From NCBI RefSeq assembly GCF_018687535.1, contig NZ_CP061295.1, positions 930,001 through 994,000 on the forward strand: a DNA stretch of 64,000 bases. The letters run 5' to 3'. Origin of the DNA: Polynucleobacter sp. MWH-S4W17. Lineage in GTDB: Bacteria; Pseudomonadota; Gammaproteobacteria; Burkholderiales; Burkholderiaceae. Shown here one piece after another: positions 39,667 through 48,831 of this stretch (position 1 is the first letter of the stretch; every line of letters begins with the position of its first letter). The notes under the pieces are model-generated. The model was given only the letters and a program-made list of their open reading frames with translations, was not told the DNA's origin and made no database searches. The translations under genes and the position numbers were made by a program.

Positions 39667-41004
39667 ATGGCTGTGCAGATAGAAAATTTAGGTTCACTAG
39701 ACCGCAAAATGACTTTGGAATTCGCTCGTGCCGATTTGGCAAAAGCGCGGGAAGCCCGTTTAGCTAAAGTTGGTAAGACCATGAAAATGGCCGGCTTCCG
39801 CCCAGGCAAGGTACCAAAGAATCTCGTTGAAAAACAACATGGCATGCAAGTGGACTTCGAGCTCCAGTTTGATAAAGCTGCTGAACTCTTTTATGACCAA
39901 GCCCAAAAAGAAGGTGTTGCTTTAGCTGGTCAACCACGTCTTGAGCCAAAGAGTGAAATCGATGCCGACAAGATTGTTTTTGATGCCTTCTTTGAAGTGT
40001 TGCCAGAAGTAAAAATTGGTGACTTTAGTAAGGCGGAAGTTACCAAACACACAACCGATATTGGCGAAGCAGAAATTGACCGCGCCTTAGATGTGCTGCG
40101 TAAACAACAGGTTCATTACCACCCACGCGGTGAGGCTGGTGCTCATGGCGATGGCGGCTCTAATCTTGCAGCTCAAAATGGTGACCAAGTGGTGATTGAT
40201 TTTGTTGGCAAGATTGATGGTGTTGAGTTTGCCGGTGGTAAAGCAGAAAACTTTGAATACGTTCTGGGTGAAGGGCGCATGCTGCCTGAGTTTGAAGCTG
40301 CAACATTGGGACTTAAAGTAGGTGAGAGCAAATCTTTCCCATTAAGTTTCCCTGCTGATTATCACGGTAAAGACGTTGCAGGCAAAACTGCTGAGTTCAC
40401 TATTACTGTGAAATCAGTAAATTGGCCGCATCTACCCGCCGTTGATGATACATTTGCATTGTCTTTAGGTGTTACTGAAGGCGGCGTTGCGAAAATGCGT
40501 GCTGAAGTAAAAGAGAATTTAGATCGCGAAGTAAAACGTCGTATTACTTCTTTGCTCAAGAATGAAGTGATGGACAAGCTCAATAGCTTGTGCGAACTTG
40601 ATGTTCCCAAGTCTTTAGTCGCCTCCGAGCAAGAGCGCTTAGTTGAAGGCGCCCGTCAAGACTTAATGCAACGCGGCGTTCCGAATGCTAAAGATGCTCC
40701 AATCCCTGCTGAGATTTTTGCGGAGCAAGCTACCAAGCGTGTTCGTCTTGGTTTGATTTTGAGTGAGCTAGTTAAGAAGCAAAATCTGGCCGCTACTGCG
40801 GATCAAATTAAAGCCGAAATTGACGAGCAAGCTGCTACATACGAAGATCCAAAAGAAGTGGTGCGTTGGTTCTACAGCAATCCAAGTCGCTTGAAGGATA
40901 TCGAAAACCTCGTGCTTGAAGATAATGTGATTAAGTATTTCACATCCCAAGCCAAGGTAATTGATAAAGCGGTTACCTTCGAAGAACTCAGCAAGCTAAA
41001 CTAA
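39667..41004 (+). CDS. tig: Trigger factor
   Basis: Ribosome-bound chaperone with peptidyl-prolyl isomerase activity. The 445-residue protein has the ribosome-docking G-F-R-P-G-K-V-P motif near 44-51, an FKBP-type domain near 165-250 (G-D-Q-V-V-I-D-F-V-G) and the helical C-terminal arms. A 13-residue glycine/histidine-rich insertion just before the FKBP domain is unusual. It opens the conserved tig-clpP-clpX-lon block, 56 bp after tRNA-Leu. Confidence 0.95.
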   Translation: MAVQIENLGSLDRKMTLEFARADLAKAREARLAKVGKTMKMAGFRPGKVPKNLVEKQHGMQVDFELQFDKAAELFYDQAQKEGVALAGQPRLEPKSEIDADKIVFDAFFEVLPEVKIGDFSKAEVTKHTTDIGEAEIDRALDVLRKQQVHYHPRGEAGAHGDGGSNLAAQNGDQVVIDFVGKIDGVEFAGGKAENFEYVLGEGRMLPEFEAATLGLKVGESKSFPLSFPADYHGKDVAGKTAEFTITVKSVNWPHLPAVDDTFALSLGVTEGGVAKMRAEVKENLDREVKRRITSLLKNEVMDKLNSLCELDVPKSLVASEQERLVEGARQDLMQRGVPNAKDAPIPAEIFAEQATKRVRLGLILSELVKKQNLAATADQIKAEIDEQAATYEDPKEVVRWFYSNPSRLKDIENLVLEDNVIKYFTSQAKVIDKAVTFEELSKLN

Positions 41005-41046
41005 GTCAACTACTAAGTCATCCATTTACCCACAAGAGGTTTCGTT

Positions 41047-41676
41047 ATGATCTACAACCATTCTCAGTCTGAAAATCTAGAACCAAAAGGCTTGGGCTTG
41101 GTTCCAATGGTGATTGAAACCTCTGGTAGAGGCGAGCGTGCTTACGATATTTACTCTAGATTATTGCGTGAACGAGTAGTTTTTTTGGTTGGGGAGGTCA
41201 ACGACCAAACTGCTAATTTGGTAATCGCGCAATTGCTGTTCCTTGAGAGTGAAAATCCAGATAAAGAAATTTCTCTGTATATCAACTCTCCAGGCGGCTC
41301 AGTTTCTGCGGGATTGGCTATCTACGACACAATGCAATTCATAAAGCCTCATGTCAGCACATTGTGCATGGGAATGGCTGCAAGTATGGGCGCATTTTTA
41401 TTGTGTGCCGGTGAAAAAGGTAAGCGTTATGCTTTGCCAAACTCACGTGTCATGATTCACCAGCCATTAGGTGGTGCACGTGGTCAAGCATCTGACATTG
41501 AGATTCAAGCTCGTGAGATTTTGTATTTGCGTGAGCGCTTGAACAAAATTTTGGCTGACCGCACCGGTCAATCAATCGAAACGATTGCCAAGGATACTGA
41601 TCGCGACAACTTTATGTCTGCAGAGCAAGCTCGTGACTATGGCTTGATCGACAAGGTTATCGAGAAACGTCCTTAA
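41047..41676 (+). CDS. clpP: ATP-dependent Clp protease proteolytic subunit
   Basis: Serine protease of 209 residues forming the 14-mer barrel that degrades substrates unfolded by ClpX or ClpA. Catalytic Ser113 is in G-M-A-A-S-M-G-A and His138 in M-I-H-Q-P-L-G-G; the aspartate lies in K-D-T-D-R-D-N near 182-187. A short propeptide is expected before the L-V-P-M-V-I-E-T-S segment. AAGAGG lies upstream of the ATG. It is followed by clpX after 28 bp. Confidence 0.96.
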   Translation: MIYNHSQSENLEPKGLGLVPMVIETSGRGERAYDIYSRLLRERVVFLVGEVNDQTANLVIAQLLFLESENPDKEISLYINSPGGSVSAGLAIYDTMQFIKPHVSTLCMGMAASMGAFLLCAGEKGKRYALPNSRVMIHQPLGGARGQASDIEIQAREILYLRERLNKILADRTGQSIETIAKDTDRDNFMSAEQARDYGLIDKVIEKRP

Positions 41677-41704
41677 ACCTTCATAAATATATACAGAGCC
41701 CATT

Positions 41705-43066
41705 TTGAGCGATACCAACACTACGAATTCAGCAGACAAAGTTCTGTATTGCTCTTTTTGCGGCAAGAGTCAGCATGAAGTAAAAAAACTGATTGCTGGT
41801 CCATCTGTTTTTATTTGCGATGAGTGCATTGATCTTTGCACAGATATCATTCAAGAAGAAATTGCCAAGCTTCCTAAGGAAGAGGGCGATGATTCTTTAC
41901 CAACGCCACATCAAATTCGTGAAAACTTGGACCAATACGTTATTGGTCAAGATCATGCCAAAAAAACATTAGCAGTTGCCGTATACAACCACTACAAGCG
42001 CCTACAGTATTTACCTAAGCCTAAAAAAGAGAAACTGGATAAGGACTGCAAGCCAGTAGAGGGCACAGAAAAGAAAGAATCTAAGCTCCCCGCTAAAGCA
42101 ATGGTTGATGGTGTAGAGCTTGCAAAGAGCAATATCTTGTTGATTGGTCCTACTGGCTCAGGTAAAACATTATTGGCCCAGACATTGGCTCGTATGTTGG
42201 ATGTCCCATTTGTGATGGCTGATGCAACTACCTTAACTGAAGCAGGTTATGTCGGTGAAGACGTTGAAAACATCATCCAAAAATTATTGCAAGCTTGCGA
42301 CTACAACGTAGAAAAAGCACAGCGCGGAATTGTCTATATTGATGAGATTGATAAGATTTCACGCAAGTCAGATAACCCGTCTATTACCCGTGATGTATCT
42401 GGTGAGGGTGTGCAGCAAGCGCTGTTAAAGCTGGTTGAAGGCACGATGGCTTCTGTGCCACCTCAAGGTGGACGCAAGCATCCTAATCAAGATTTCTTGC
42501 AAGTAGATACAACGAATATTTTGTTTATTTGTGGTGGTGCATTTGATGGACTTGAAAAAGTCATTCAGCAGCGTACTGCTAAAACAGGTATTGGATTCAA
42601 TGCAACTGTTCCTGGTAAAGATGACCGCGGTGTAAGTGATCTCTTGATTGAAGTTGAGCCAGAAGATCTTATTAAGTTTGGCTTGATTCCAGAGTTGATT
42701 GGACGCTTGCCCGTTGTTGCGACTTTGGCTCAATTGGATGAAGAGGCTTTAATTCAGATTCTGACTGAACCTAAAAATGCCTTAGTTAAGCAATATCAGG
42801 CGCTTTTAACTATGGAGGGCTCTGACCTCGAAGTACGTCGCGAGGCATTATCTGCCATTGCCAAGAAGGCAATCGCCCGCAAAACTGGTGCTCGTGGCCT
42901 GAGATCCATCCTTGAAGGTTCTTTGATGGATGTCATGTATGACCTGCCATCCCTGAAGAATGTCCAAAAAGTTGTTATAGACGAAAGTAGCATTGCTGAT
43001 GGCGGAAAACCACTTTTAGTCTACAAACATGATGCTGATCAGGCGGATTTAAGCAAAAAAGCATAA
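41705..43066 (+). CDS. clpX: ATP-dependent Clp protease ATPase subunit ClpX
   Basis: AAA+ unfoldase for ClpP. The 453-residue protein has a zinc-binding domain (C16, C19, C38, C41), Walker A G-P-T-G-S-G-K-T near 148-155, Walker B Y-I-D-E-I-D-K-I, the IGF-type loop (T-G-I-G-F) that docks on ClpP, and sensor 2 G-A-R-G-L-R. The insert rich in lysine near 108-130 is longer than in E. coli ClpX (424). The start codon is TTG at 41705. A terminator follows, separating it from lon. Confidence 0.95.
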   Translation: MSDTNTTNSADKVLYCSFCGKSQHEVKKLIAGPSVFICDECIDLCTDIIQEEIAKLPKEEGDDSLPTPHQIRENLDQYVIGQDHAKKTLAVAVYNHYKRLQYLPKPKKEKLDKDCKPVEGTEKKESKLPAKAMVDGVELAKSNILLIGPTGSGKTLLAQTLARMLDVPFVMADATTLTEAGYVGEDVENIIQKLLQACDYNVEKAQRGIVYIDEIDKISRKSDNPSITRDVSGEGVQQALLKLVEGTMASVPPQGGRKHPNQDFLQVDTTNILFICGGAFDGLEKVIQQRTAKTGIGFNATVPGKDDRGVSDLLIEVEPEDLIKFGLIPELIGRLPVVATLAQLDEEALIQILTEPKNALVKQYQALLTMEGSDLEVRREALSAIAKKAIARKTGARGLRSILEGSLMDVMYDLPSLKNVQKVVIDESSIADGGKPLLVYKHDADQADLSKKA

Positions 43067-43090
43067 ATTCTTAGGGTTTTTGCTATTTTT

Positions 43091-43120
43091 GGGGCATTTT
43101 TGCCCCGTTTTTGTCTTTTT
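43091..43120 (+). terminator. clpX terminator
   Basis: GGGGCA-TTTT-TGCCCC hairpin followed by GTTTTTGTCTTTTT, between clpX and the lon promoter. Confidence 0.8.
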
Positions 43121-43124
43121 ACCC

Positions 43125-43152
43125 CTTGTTTTTCTCTAAAGCCCACCCATAT
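43125..43152 (+). promoter_or_regulatory. Sigma-32-type heat-shock promoter of lon
   Basis: CTTGTTT (43125-43131), 13-bp spacer, then ACCCATAT (43145-43152). The second element matches CCCCATNT at all but the first base and the first keeps the CTTG core of CTTGAAA. Transcription from about 43159 would give a leader of roughly 97 nt. lon is a heat-shock gene in proteobacteria. Confidence 0.55.
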
Positions 43153-43255
43153 AGGTAGTATGCTACTTATGAATAATGTCTGTATTTAGTGGTTGTTAAT
43201 TCAATTGCTACTAATGAAGACTTTTGAGGTTTGATTACTTTGGAGGATTTGCCCC

Positions 43256-45688
43256 ATGCCTGGCCACTTATTACTACCCTCTGAACCGATTCAACTACCT
43301 TTACTCCCTTTAAGGGACGTAGTTGTATTTCCTCATATGGTGATTCCACTCTTTGTGGGTCGCCCTAAATCGATTAAAGCGCTCGAAGCGGCTATGGAAA
43401 CGGGCAAAAACGTTCTTTTGGTGGCTCAAAAAACGGCTGCTAAAGATGAGCCCGTCATTGAGGATCTCTATGAGGTGGGCTGTATCGCCAATATTTTGCA
43501 GATGCTCAAGTTGCCTGATGGCACTGTAAAAGTGCTTGTTGAAGGTGTTCAGCGCGCTGAAGTTAGTCAAATTGAAGATAGTCTTGGTTACTTCAATTGC
43601 GAAGCTACACCAACTGCCATCAATGCAATTGACGCGCATGAAACAGAGGCTTTGCGTCGCGCAATCATGGCGCAGTTTGATCAATACGTAAAACTCAATA
43701 AAAAAGTTCCTCAAGAGATACTCTCTTCTCTGGGCGGAATAGATGATCCAAGTCGTTTGGCTGACACCATCTGCGCTCATCTACCTGTGAAGCTAGAGCA
43801 AAAACAACGCTTACTTGAAATGATGGATGTTGTACAACGCTTGGAAAGTTTGTTGGCTGATCTGGAAAGTGAGATTGATATTCTTCAGGTTGAGAAGCGT
43901 ATTCGTGGACGTGTAAAGCGTCAGATGGAAAAGAGTCAGCGCGAGTACTATCTCAATGAACAGGTAAAAGCGATTCAGAAAGAGTTAGGTGAAGGCGAAG
44001 AGGGCGCTGATCTCGAAGAGCTCGAGAAGCGTATCAAGGCTGCGCGCATGCCTAAGGAAGCATTGAAAAAGGCAGAATCAGAACTTAAGAAGCTTAAGTT
44101 GATGTCGCCCATGTCTGCAGAGGCAACAGTCATCCGTAACTTTATTGATACGCTGGTGAATCTACCCTGGAAGAAAAAAACCAAGATTAACAACGACCTT
44201 ACTAATGCTGAGAAAGTATTGGATGAGGATCACTATGGCTTGGATAAGGTCAAGGAACGCATTTTGGAGTACCTAGCAGTTCAACAACGTGTTGATCGTG
44301 TCAAGGCCCCAATTCTTTGTTTAGTCGGCCCTCCTGGTGTTGGTAAAACTTCTTTAGGTCAATCTATTGCGCGTGCGACCAATCGAAAATTTGTCCGCAT
44401 GGCCTTAGGCGGTGTGCGTGATGAATCTGAGATTCGTGGTCACCGTCGTACCTATATTGGTTCGATGCCTGGTAAGATTTTGAGTAGCCTTACCAAGGTG
44501 GGCGTTCGCAATCCTTTATTCCTTCTGGATGAAGTAGACAAGATGGGTATGGATTTCCGCGGTGATCCAGCTAGTGCCTTGTTGGAGGTTTTAGATCCAG
44601 AACAAAATCACACCTTCCAAGATCACTATGTAGAGGTTGACTTTGATCTCTCAGATGTGATGTTTGTCGCTACCTCGAACTCCTTGAATATTCCTGGCCC
44701 ATTGTTAGATCGTCTTGAGATTATTCGCCTGGCTGGCTATACCGAGGATGAAAAGACCAGTATTGCTGTGAATTATTTGATTCCTAAACAAATCAAAAAT
44801 AATGGCTTAAAGAAGGACGAGCTCAAGATTGAAGATAGCGCAGTTCGTAATATGATTCGTTACTATACGCGTGAGGCTGGCGTGCGTTCTTTAGAACGTG
44901 AAATCAGCAAGATTTGCCGCAAAGTAGTAAAGCTATTGCTCTTAAAAAAAGAAGCTGCCCCGATTGTTGTGAATGCGGATAATTTAGAGAAATTCTTATC
45001 GGTACGCATGTATGACTTTGGTTTGGCCGGAAAAGAAAATCAAGTTGGTCAGGTTACCGGTTTGGCTTGGACTGAAGTGGGTGGTGATTTGCTCACCATC
45101 GAAGCTGCTGTGATGCCAGGTAAGGGTGTTATTACCCGCACCGGTTCTATTGGCGATGTGATGAAAGAATCCGTTGAGGCTGCTAGAACAGTAGTTCGCT
45201 CTAGATCTAAACGACTTGGCATTACGGATGAGGCTTTTGAGAAGAAGGATATTCATATTCACTTCCCAGATGGCGCAACACCAAAGGATGGCCCATCTGC
45301 TGGTATTGCGATTACGACAGCCTTGGTATCCGTCTTTACTGGGATTCCGATTCGTTCAGATGTCGCCATGACAGGTGAAATTACGTTACGTGGTGAAGTG
45401 CTACCTATTGGCGGATTAAAAGAGAAGCTTTTGGCTGCTCATCGTGGTGGTATTAAGCTTGCCTTAATTCCTGAAGAGAACGTCAAAGACCTGATTGATA
45501 TTCCAGACAATGTTAAGAATGCAATTGAGATTATTCCAGTTCGTTGGATCGATAAAGTATTGGAATTGGCTTTAGAACGTATGCCCGAAGCCTTGCCAGA
45601 TCCTTCGCCTGAAGAGTTGGCTAAAAAGGCCGCTGAAGCCAGTAAGGCAAATGAAAAGGGTGCTGCTTCAGACGTTCTTAAGCACTGA
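43256..45688 (+). CDS. lon: ATP-dependent protease Lon
   Basis: The 810-residue protease has the N-terminal LAN domain (about 10-205), AAA+ module with Walker A G-P-P-G-V-G-K-T near 359-366, and the P domain with catalytic Ser681 in D-G-P-S-A-G and the lysine about 43 residues later. It degrades misfolded and regulatory proteins in the cytoplasm. GGAGG lies 9 bp before the ATG. A sigma-32-type promoter and a separate upstream terminator indicate independent, heat-inducible expression. The C-terminus is alanine/lysine-rich, as in other Burkholderiales. Confidence 0.96.
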   Translation: MPGHLLLPSEPIQLPLLPLRDVVVFPHMVIPLFVGRPKSIKALEAAMETGKNVLLVAQKTAAKDEPVIEDLYEVGCIANILQMLKLPDGTVKVLVEGVQRAEVSQIEDSLGYFNCEATPTAINAIDAHETEALRRAIMAQFDQYVKLNKKVPQEILSSLGGIDDPSRLADTICAHLPVKLEQKQRLLEMMDVVQRLESLLADLESEIDILQVEKRIRGRVKRQMEKSQREYYLNEQVKAIQKELGEGEEGADLEELEKRIKAARMPKEALKKAESELKKLKLMSPMSAEATVIRNFIDTLVNLPWKKKTKINNDLTNAEKVLDEDHYGLDKVKERILEYLAVQQRVDRVKAPILCLVGPPGVGKTSLGQSIARATNRKFVRMALGGVRDESEIRGHRRTYIGSMPGKILSSLTKVGVRNPLFLLDEVDKMGMDFRGDPASALLEVLDPEQNHTFQDHYVEVDFDLSDVMFVATSNSLNIPGPLLDRLEIIRLAGYTEDEKTSIAVNYLIPKQIKNNGLKKDELKIEDSAVRNMIRYYTREAGVRSLEREISKICRKVVKLLLLKKEAAPIVVNADNLEKFLSVRMYDFGLAGKENQVGQVTGLAWTEVGGDLLTIEAAVMPGKGVITRTGSIGDVMKESVEAARTVVRSRSKRLGITDEAFEKKDIHIHFPDGATPKDGPSAGIAITTALVSVFTGIPIRSDVAMTGEITLRGEVLPIGGLKEKLLAAHRGGIKLALIPEENVKDLIDIPDNVKNAIEIIPVRWIDKVLELALERMPEALPDPSPEELAKKAAEASKANEKGAASDVLKH

Positions 45689-45692
45689 AAAT

Positions 45693-45769
45693 AGGGTGAT
45701 TTTTCGTTAAATCCTACTCATCTAATGAGGCAGGTTTAGCCGAAAATCCACCCTAAGCTCACGCTTAGG
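45693..45769 (+). other. Overlapping hairpins between lon and tRNA-Val
   Basis: Hairpin A pairs 45693-45706 with 45741-45754 (12 of 14 positions) and encloses a CTCAT-CTA-ATGAG stem-loop. Hairpin B is a perfect 7-bp stem, CCTAAGC-TCAC-GCTTAGG (45752-45769). The two share bases 45752-45754 and cannot both form fully. No T-run follows A. It may be the lon 3' end or a processing site. Confidence 0.4.
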
Positions 45770-45794
45770 TTACAATCTTAGCTGTAATATTTTG

Positions 45795-45870
45795 GGGCGC
45801 TTAGCTCAGTTGGTAGAGCGTCTGCCTTACACGCAGAATGTCGGGAGTTCGAGCCTCTCAGCGCCCACCA
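45795..45870 (+). tRNA. tRNA-Val (anticodon UAC)
   Basis: 76 nt with encoded CCA. Acceptor GGGCGCT pairs with AGCGCCC, the D arm is canonical, and the anticodon loop CTTACAC carries TAC, reading GUA/GUN valine codons. A TAATAT at 45785-45790 lies 4 bp before the tRNA and may be the end of its promoter. Confidence 0.94.
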
Positions 45871-45979
45871 AACTATTACCTTCTTTTGCATTTCTTGGCC
45901 TACTCAGGCATTTCAATACCCATCAGCCCAGCGCCTTGTACACTCGTGGTATTCATCTTTTTTACTAGCGAACTTTTAC

Positions 45980-47443
45980 ATGTTTGATACCGTCCGTAAG
46001 CACCAGCGAATTCTGCAGTTTGTATTAATGCTTTTGATCGTCCCATCTTTTGCCTTCTTTGGAATCTCTAGCTATTCCAGCTTCATGGACAAAGAGACTG
46101 ACATTGTCAAAGTTAACGGCAAACCCATTACTGCTCAGGAAGTAGATTCAGCTGCGAAACGTCAAGCTGAGCGCGTTGGTGGAAACGCTCAGATTGCTCA
46201 AAGCCTCCAATTTAGACAGGCAATTTTGAATGAGCTATTGCAACAACGCATCCTTGGATTTGCAGTCAGCAATTTACGTTTACAAGTTGGCAAGGAGGCT
46301 CTCGTTAAGAGTTTGCAAAATATTCCGCAGATTCGCGCCCTATATAAGCAAGATGGAAGTTTTGATGATGCGCGCTTCAAGCAGCTCTTGGCTAGTAATG
46401 GTTTAAACGAAGAGCAGTTTTATGCCAGCCAGGCTTTTGATTTAAAAATTAGCCAATTGGTGAATTCTGTAGCTCGGACAGAAATCGGCAGTCCAAAATT
46501 ATCTGAAATCGTTTCAACCCTTTATGAGGCTGAGCGTCAAGTTCAGTCCCTATCATTTGATGCCAAAGATTACCTAAGCAAGGTAAATCCATCCCAAGAA
46601 GACCTGCAGGCTTTCTATAACGCCAACACAAAGCTATTTGAGAGTCCAGAGTATGTGGATGTCGAGTACATCGTTCTCAAAGCTGATCCAAAAGAAGATG
46701 CCAAAGTATTTAGCGATAAAGCAGATCAATTTGCCAATATCACTTATGACCAGTCAGACAGTCTTAAGCCAGCAGCAGATAAATTAAAGCTCAATGTCCA
46801 AACCCAAAAGGGTGTCACTCGCTCTGGAGCAATGGGTGTTGCTAAAGATCACCCATTGGCCAATCCTAAGGTAGTCCAATCTTTATTTGGCGATGAAGCT
46901 GTTAAGAACAAACGTAATATTGAAGCAGTGCAAACATCCCCTGGTGTTTTTGTTTCAGCACGTGTTATCACCTTCCACCCAGCACAAACTTTGCCATTTA
47001 AAGATGTGGCGGCAGAAGTGAAACGTCAAGTTAGCCAGCGCATGGCTGAAAAGCTTGCCATCAGCGCAGCAGCTGAGCGCTTAGCTTCGCTAGAAAAAGA
47101 TCCTAAAAGTGCAGCCGGTTTTGCAAGCCCAATTTGGGTTTCTCGCAATAAGCCTGCAAACTTAATTGGCGGAGCGCTTGATGAGGTAATGTCCACTAAC
47201 CCTGATAAATTTCCTGCGCTGGTTTCTGTTCAGAATCCTGGGGTCGGCACTATTCTGTATCGTGTTGATCAGCTAAGGCAGCCCACAGGTGCAGATGCCA
47301 AGGTCCACAAGGCACAAGCGCAACAAATCCAAGCATTGGCAGCTCAGTCTGAATTTGCTGGGTTTATGGCTTATTGGCGCGATGTTGCTGGGGTTAAGCT
47401 AATTAATCCCCTTAAGCCGCCATCATCTGGTGCGGGCAGTTAA
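45980..47443 (+). CDS. PpiD-like periplasmic chaperone lacking the parvulin domain
   Basis: The 487-residue protein begins like PpiD: short cytoplasmic N-terminus (M-F-D-T-V-R-K-H-Q-R), one membrane anchor (about 12-32), then a SurA/PpiD-type chaperone domain (V-N-G-K-P-I-T-A-Q-E-V). PpiD is normally about 620-640 residues and has a central parvulin domain. Here the segment from E-Y-I-V-L-K-A-D-P-K-E-D-A runs directly into the C-terminal chaperone region (K-V-F-S-D-K-A), with no parvulin signatures. It is probably a non-isomerase PpiD acting at the Sec exit site. It follows tRNA-Val, consistent with the lon-ppiD neighbourhood of E. coli. Confidence 0.8.
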   Translation: MFDTVRKHQRILQFVLMLLIVPSFAFFGISSYSSFMDKETDIVKVNGKPITAQEVDSAAKRQAERVGGNAQIAQSLQFRQAILNELLQQRILGFAVSNLRLQVGKEALVKSLQNIPQIRALYKQDGSFDDARFKQLLASNGLNEEQFYASQAFDLKISQLVNSVARTEIGSPKLSEIVSTLYEAERQVQSLSFDAKDYLSKVNPSQEDLQAFYNANTKLFESPEYVDVEYIVLKADPKEDAKVFSDKADQFANITYDQSDSLKPAADKLKLNVQTQKGVTRSGAMGVAKDHPLANPKVVQSLFGDEAVKNKRNIEAVQTSPGVFVSARVITFHPAQTLPFKDVAAEVKRQVSQRMAEKLAISAAAERLASLEKDPKSAAGFASPIWVSRNKPANLIGGALDEVMSTNPDKFPALVSVQNPGVGTILYRVDQLRQPTGADAKVHKAQAQQIQALAAQSEFAGFMAYWRDVAGVKLINPLKPPSSGAGS

Positions 47444-47461
47444 GCTGTATCGCTAAATTAC

Positions 47462-48133
47462 TTATTGACTCTTCAGCAGTGTTTGATATGGGGCCATAGC
47501 GCCCCATACATTTTTAAAGAGAATGACTTGCGCCTTTTCGTTAGGATGCATGCGATCTGCTTGAAATAAATTGATGTCAGAGGCAACATTCTTAAGAAAA
47601 AACGGTACAAGCTCAACCTGTTCCTGACGAGCAAGCTTGGGATATAAATCATGAAACTCCTTCGTGTACTCCTGGCCATAATTTGGTGGAATTTGTATGC
47701 CAAACAAAAGGACTTTGGCCCCAGAGGCCTTGCTTAACTGAATCATCTTGCGTAAATTCTTTTCTGACTCCTGGATAGATAGACCGCGCAATGCATCATT
47801 TGCTCCGAGTTCCAATAGAACGATGCCCGGCTTTTTTTGCTCTAGTTGTTTTGATAATCTGGATAAACCACCAGCGCTAGTTTCGCCACTAATGCTGGCG
47901 TTAAATACGCCCCAGGAGCTTCTCTGTCTTTGGAGTTGATCCTCTAGCAGCCTTACCCAGCCGGTACCTCGAGCCAATCCATACTCAGCTGAAAGGCTAT
48001 CGCCCATAACTAGTATTGTTGGATTTGTTTGAGCTTTTGTGCCAAAAGGAATAAACAGGCAAAATAGGGCAGTTGCCATTAATGCGGCTTGCAATTTTTT
48101 ACTCAAGAAGTTCAACCAAATATATTGATTCAT
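47462..48133 (-). CDS. tesA: Arylesterase / lysophospholipase-thioesterase TesA-like (SGNH hydrolase)
   Basis: The 223-residue precursor has a signal peptide (about 1-35, ending T-K-A-Q) and SGNH blocks: G-D-S-L-S (nucleophile Ser), the glycine in S-G-E-T-S, G-A-N-D, and D-R-M-H-P near the C-terminus. E. coli TesA is a periplasmic thioesterase, protease I and lysophospholipase L1. The divergent ybbA partner is the same as in E. coli, which supports the assignment. The ATG (48133) is only 2 bp from the divergent ybbA ATG. Confidence 0.88.
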   Translation of the reverse strand: MNQYIWLNFLSKKLQAALMATALFCLFIPFGTKAQTNPTILVMGDSLSAEYGLARGTGWVRLLEDQLQRQRSSWGVFNASISGETSAGGLSRLSKQLEQKKPGIVLLELGANDALRGLSIQESEKNLRKMIQLSKASGAKVLLFGIQIPPNYGQEYTKEFHDLYPKLARQEQVELVPFFLKNVASDINLFQADRMHPNEKAQVILFKNVWGAMAPYQTLLKSQ

Positions 48134-48135
48134 TT

Positions 48136-48810
48136 ATGAGTATTCCAGTGAAGGTCCTTAGCGCAATACATCTAGGTAAAGAAGTTTTATCTAGTAATGG
48201 ATCATTAACTATTTTGCACGACATTAGCTTTGACGTCTTTGAGGGTGAAAGCATCGCCATCACCGGAGCTTCGGGTTCTGGAAAAAGTACTTTACTTGGA
48301 CTTCTGGCTGGATTAGATGCGCCCTCTAGTGGGCATGTTGAGTTGGTCTCTCAAAATCTGAATCACCTGGATGAAGATGGGCGGGCAAAATTAAGGGGGC
48401 AAAAGGTTGGCTTTGTATTCCAATCCTTTCAATTGCTGCCTCATTTGACAGCCCTTGAAAACGTCATGCTGCCAGCTGAGCTGAACAGCATGGCAAAGTC
48501 CAAAGAAAATGCTCTGGTCTGCCTGGACCAGGTGGGTTTAAGTGAGCGAGCCAACCATTTCCCCAAAACTTTATCAGGCGGAGAGCAGCAACGGGTTGCT
48601 CTGGCAAGGGCTTTCATCATGAAGCCGGCGATTTTGTTTGCCGATGAGCCTACGGGCAGCCTTGATGAGGGTAGCGGGAATCGGGTTATTGAGCTGCTTT
48701 TTGACCTAAATCGAGCCAATCATTCCACCCTTATTTTGGTCACCCATGACAAGGCCCTGGCTAATCGGTGCCAGCGGCAGTTACACCTTCAAGGTGGGCG
48801 ATTGTTGTAG
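48136..48810 (+). CDS. ybbA: ABC transporter ATP-binding protein YbbA-like
   Basis: The 224-residue ATPase has Walker A G-A-S-G-S-G-K-S-T, signature L-S-G-G-E-Q-Q-R and Walker B I-L-F-A-D-E-P-T-G, close to the MacB/LolD family. Divergence from tesA matches E. coli ybbA, where the permease gene ybbP follows. Here the next gene is purL, so no permease is adjacent. I choose ATG 48136 rather than the frame start at 48073, which runs inside tesA. TATATT lies 9 bp before the ATG and no Shine-Dalgarno is seen. Confidence 0.82.
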   Translation: MSIPVKVLSAIHLGKEVLSSNGSLTILHDISFDVFEGESIAITGASGSGKSTLLGLLAGLDAPSSGHVELVSQNLNHLDEDGRAKLRGQKVGFVFQSFQLLPHLTALENVMLPAELNSMAKSKENALVCLDQVGLSERANHFPKTLSGGEQQRVALARAFIMKPAILFADEPTGSLDEGSGNRVIELLFDLNRANHSTLILVTHDKALANRCQRQLHLQGGRLL

Positions 48811-48819
48811 GCAAAACCT

Positions 48820-48825
48820 TATAAT
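48820..48825 (+). promoter_or_regulatory. purL -10 element
   Basis: A perfect TATAAT with exactly 6 bp before the purL ATG. This places the transcription start at the A of the start codon. The -35 region is weak, and AGGG abuts the ATG, too close to act as a Shine-Dalgarno. Confidence 0.45.
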
Positions 48826-48831
48826 CTAGGG

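Noticed and set aside
43310-43780. 156-codon minus-strand frame inside lon
   Set aside because: It covers the well-conserved Lon N-domain in antisense and resembles no family I know.
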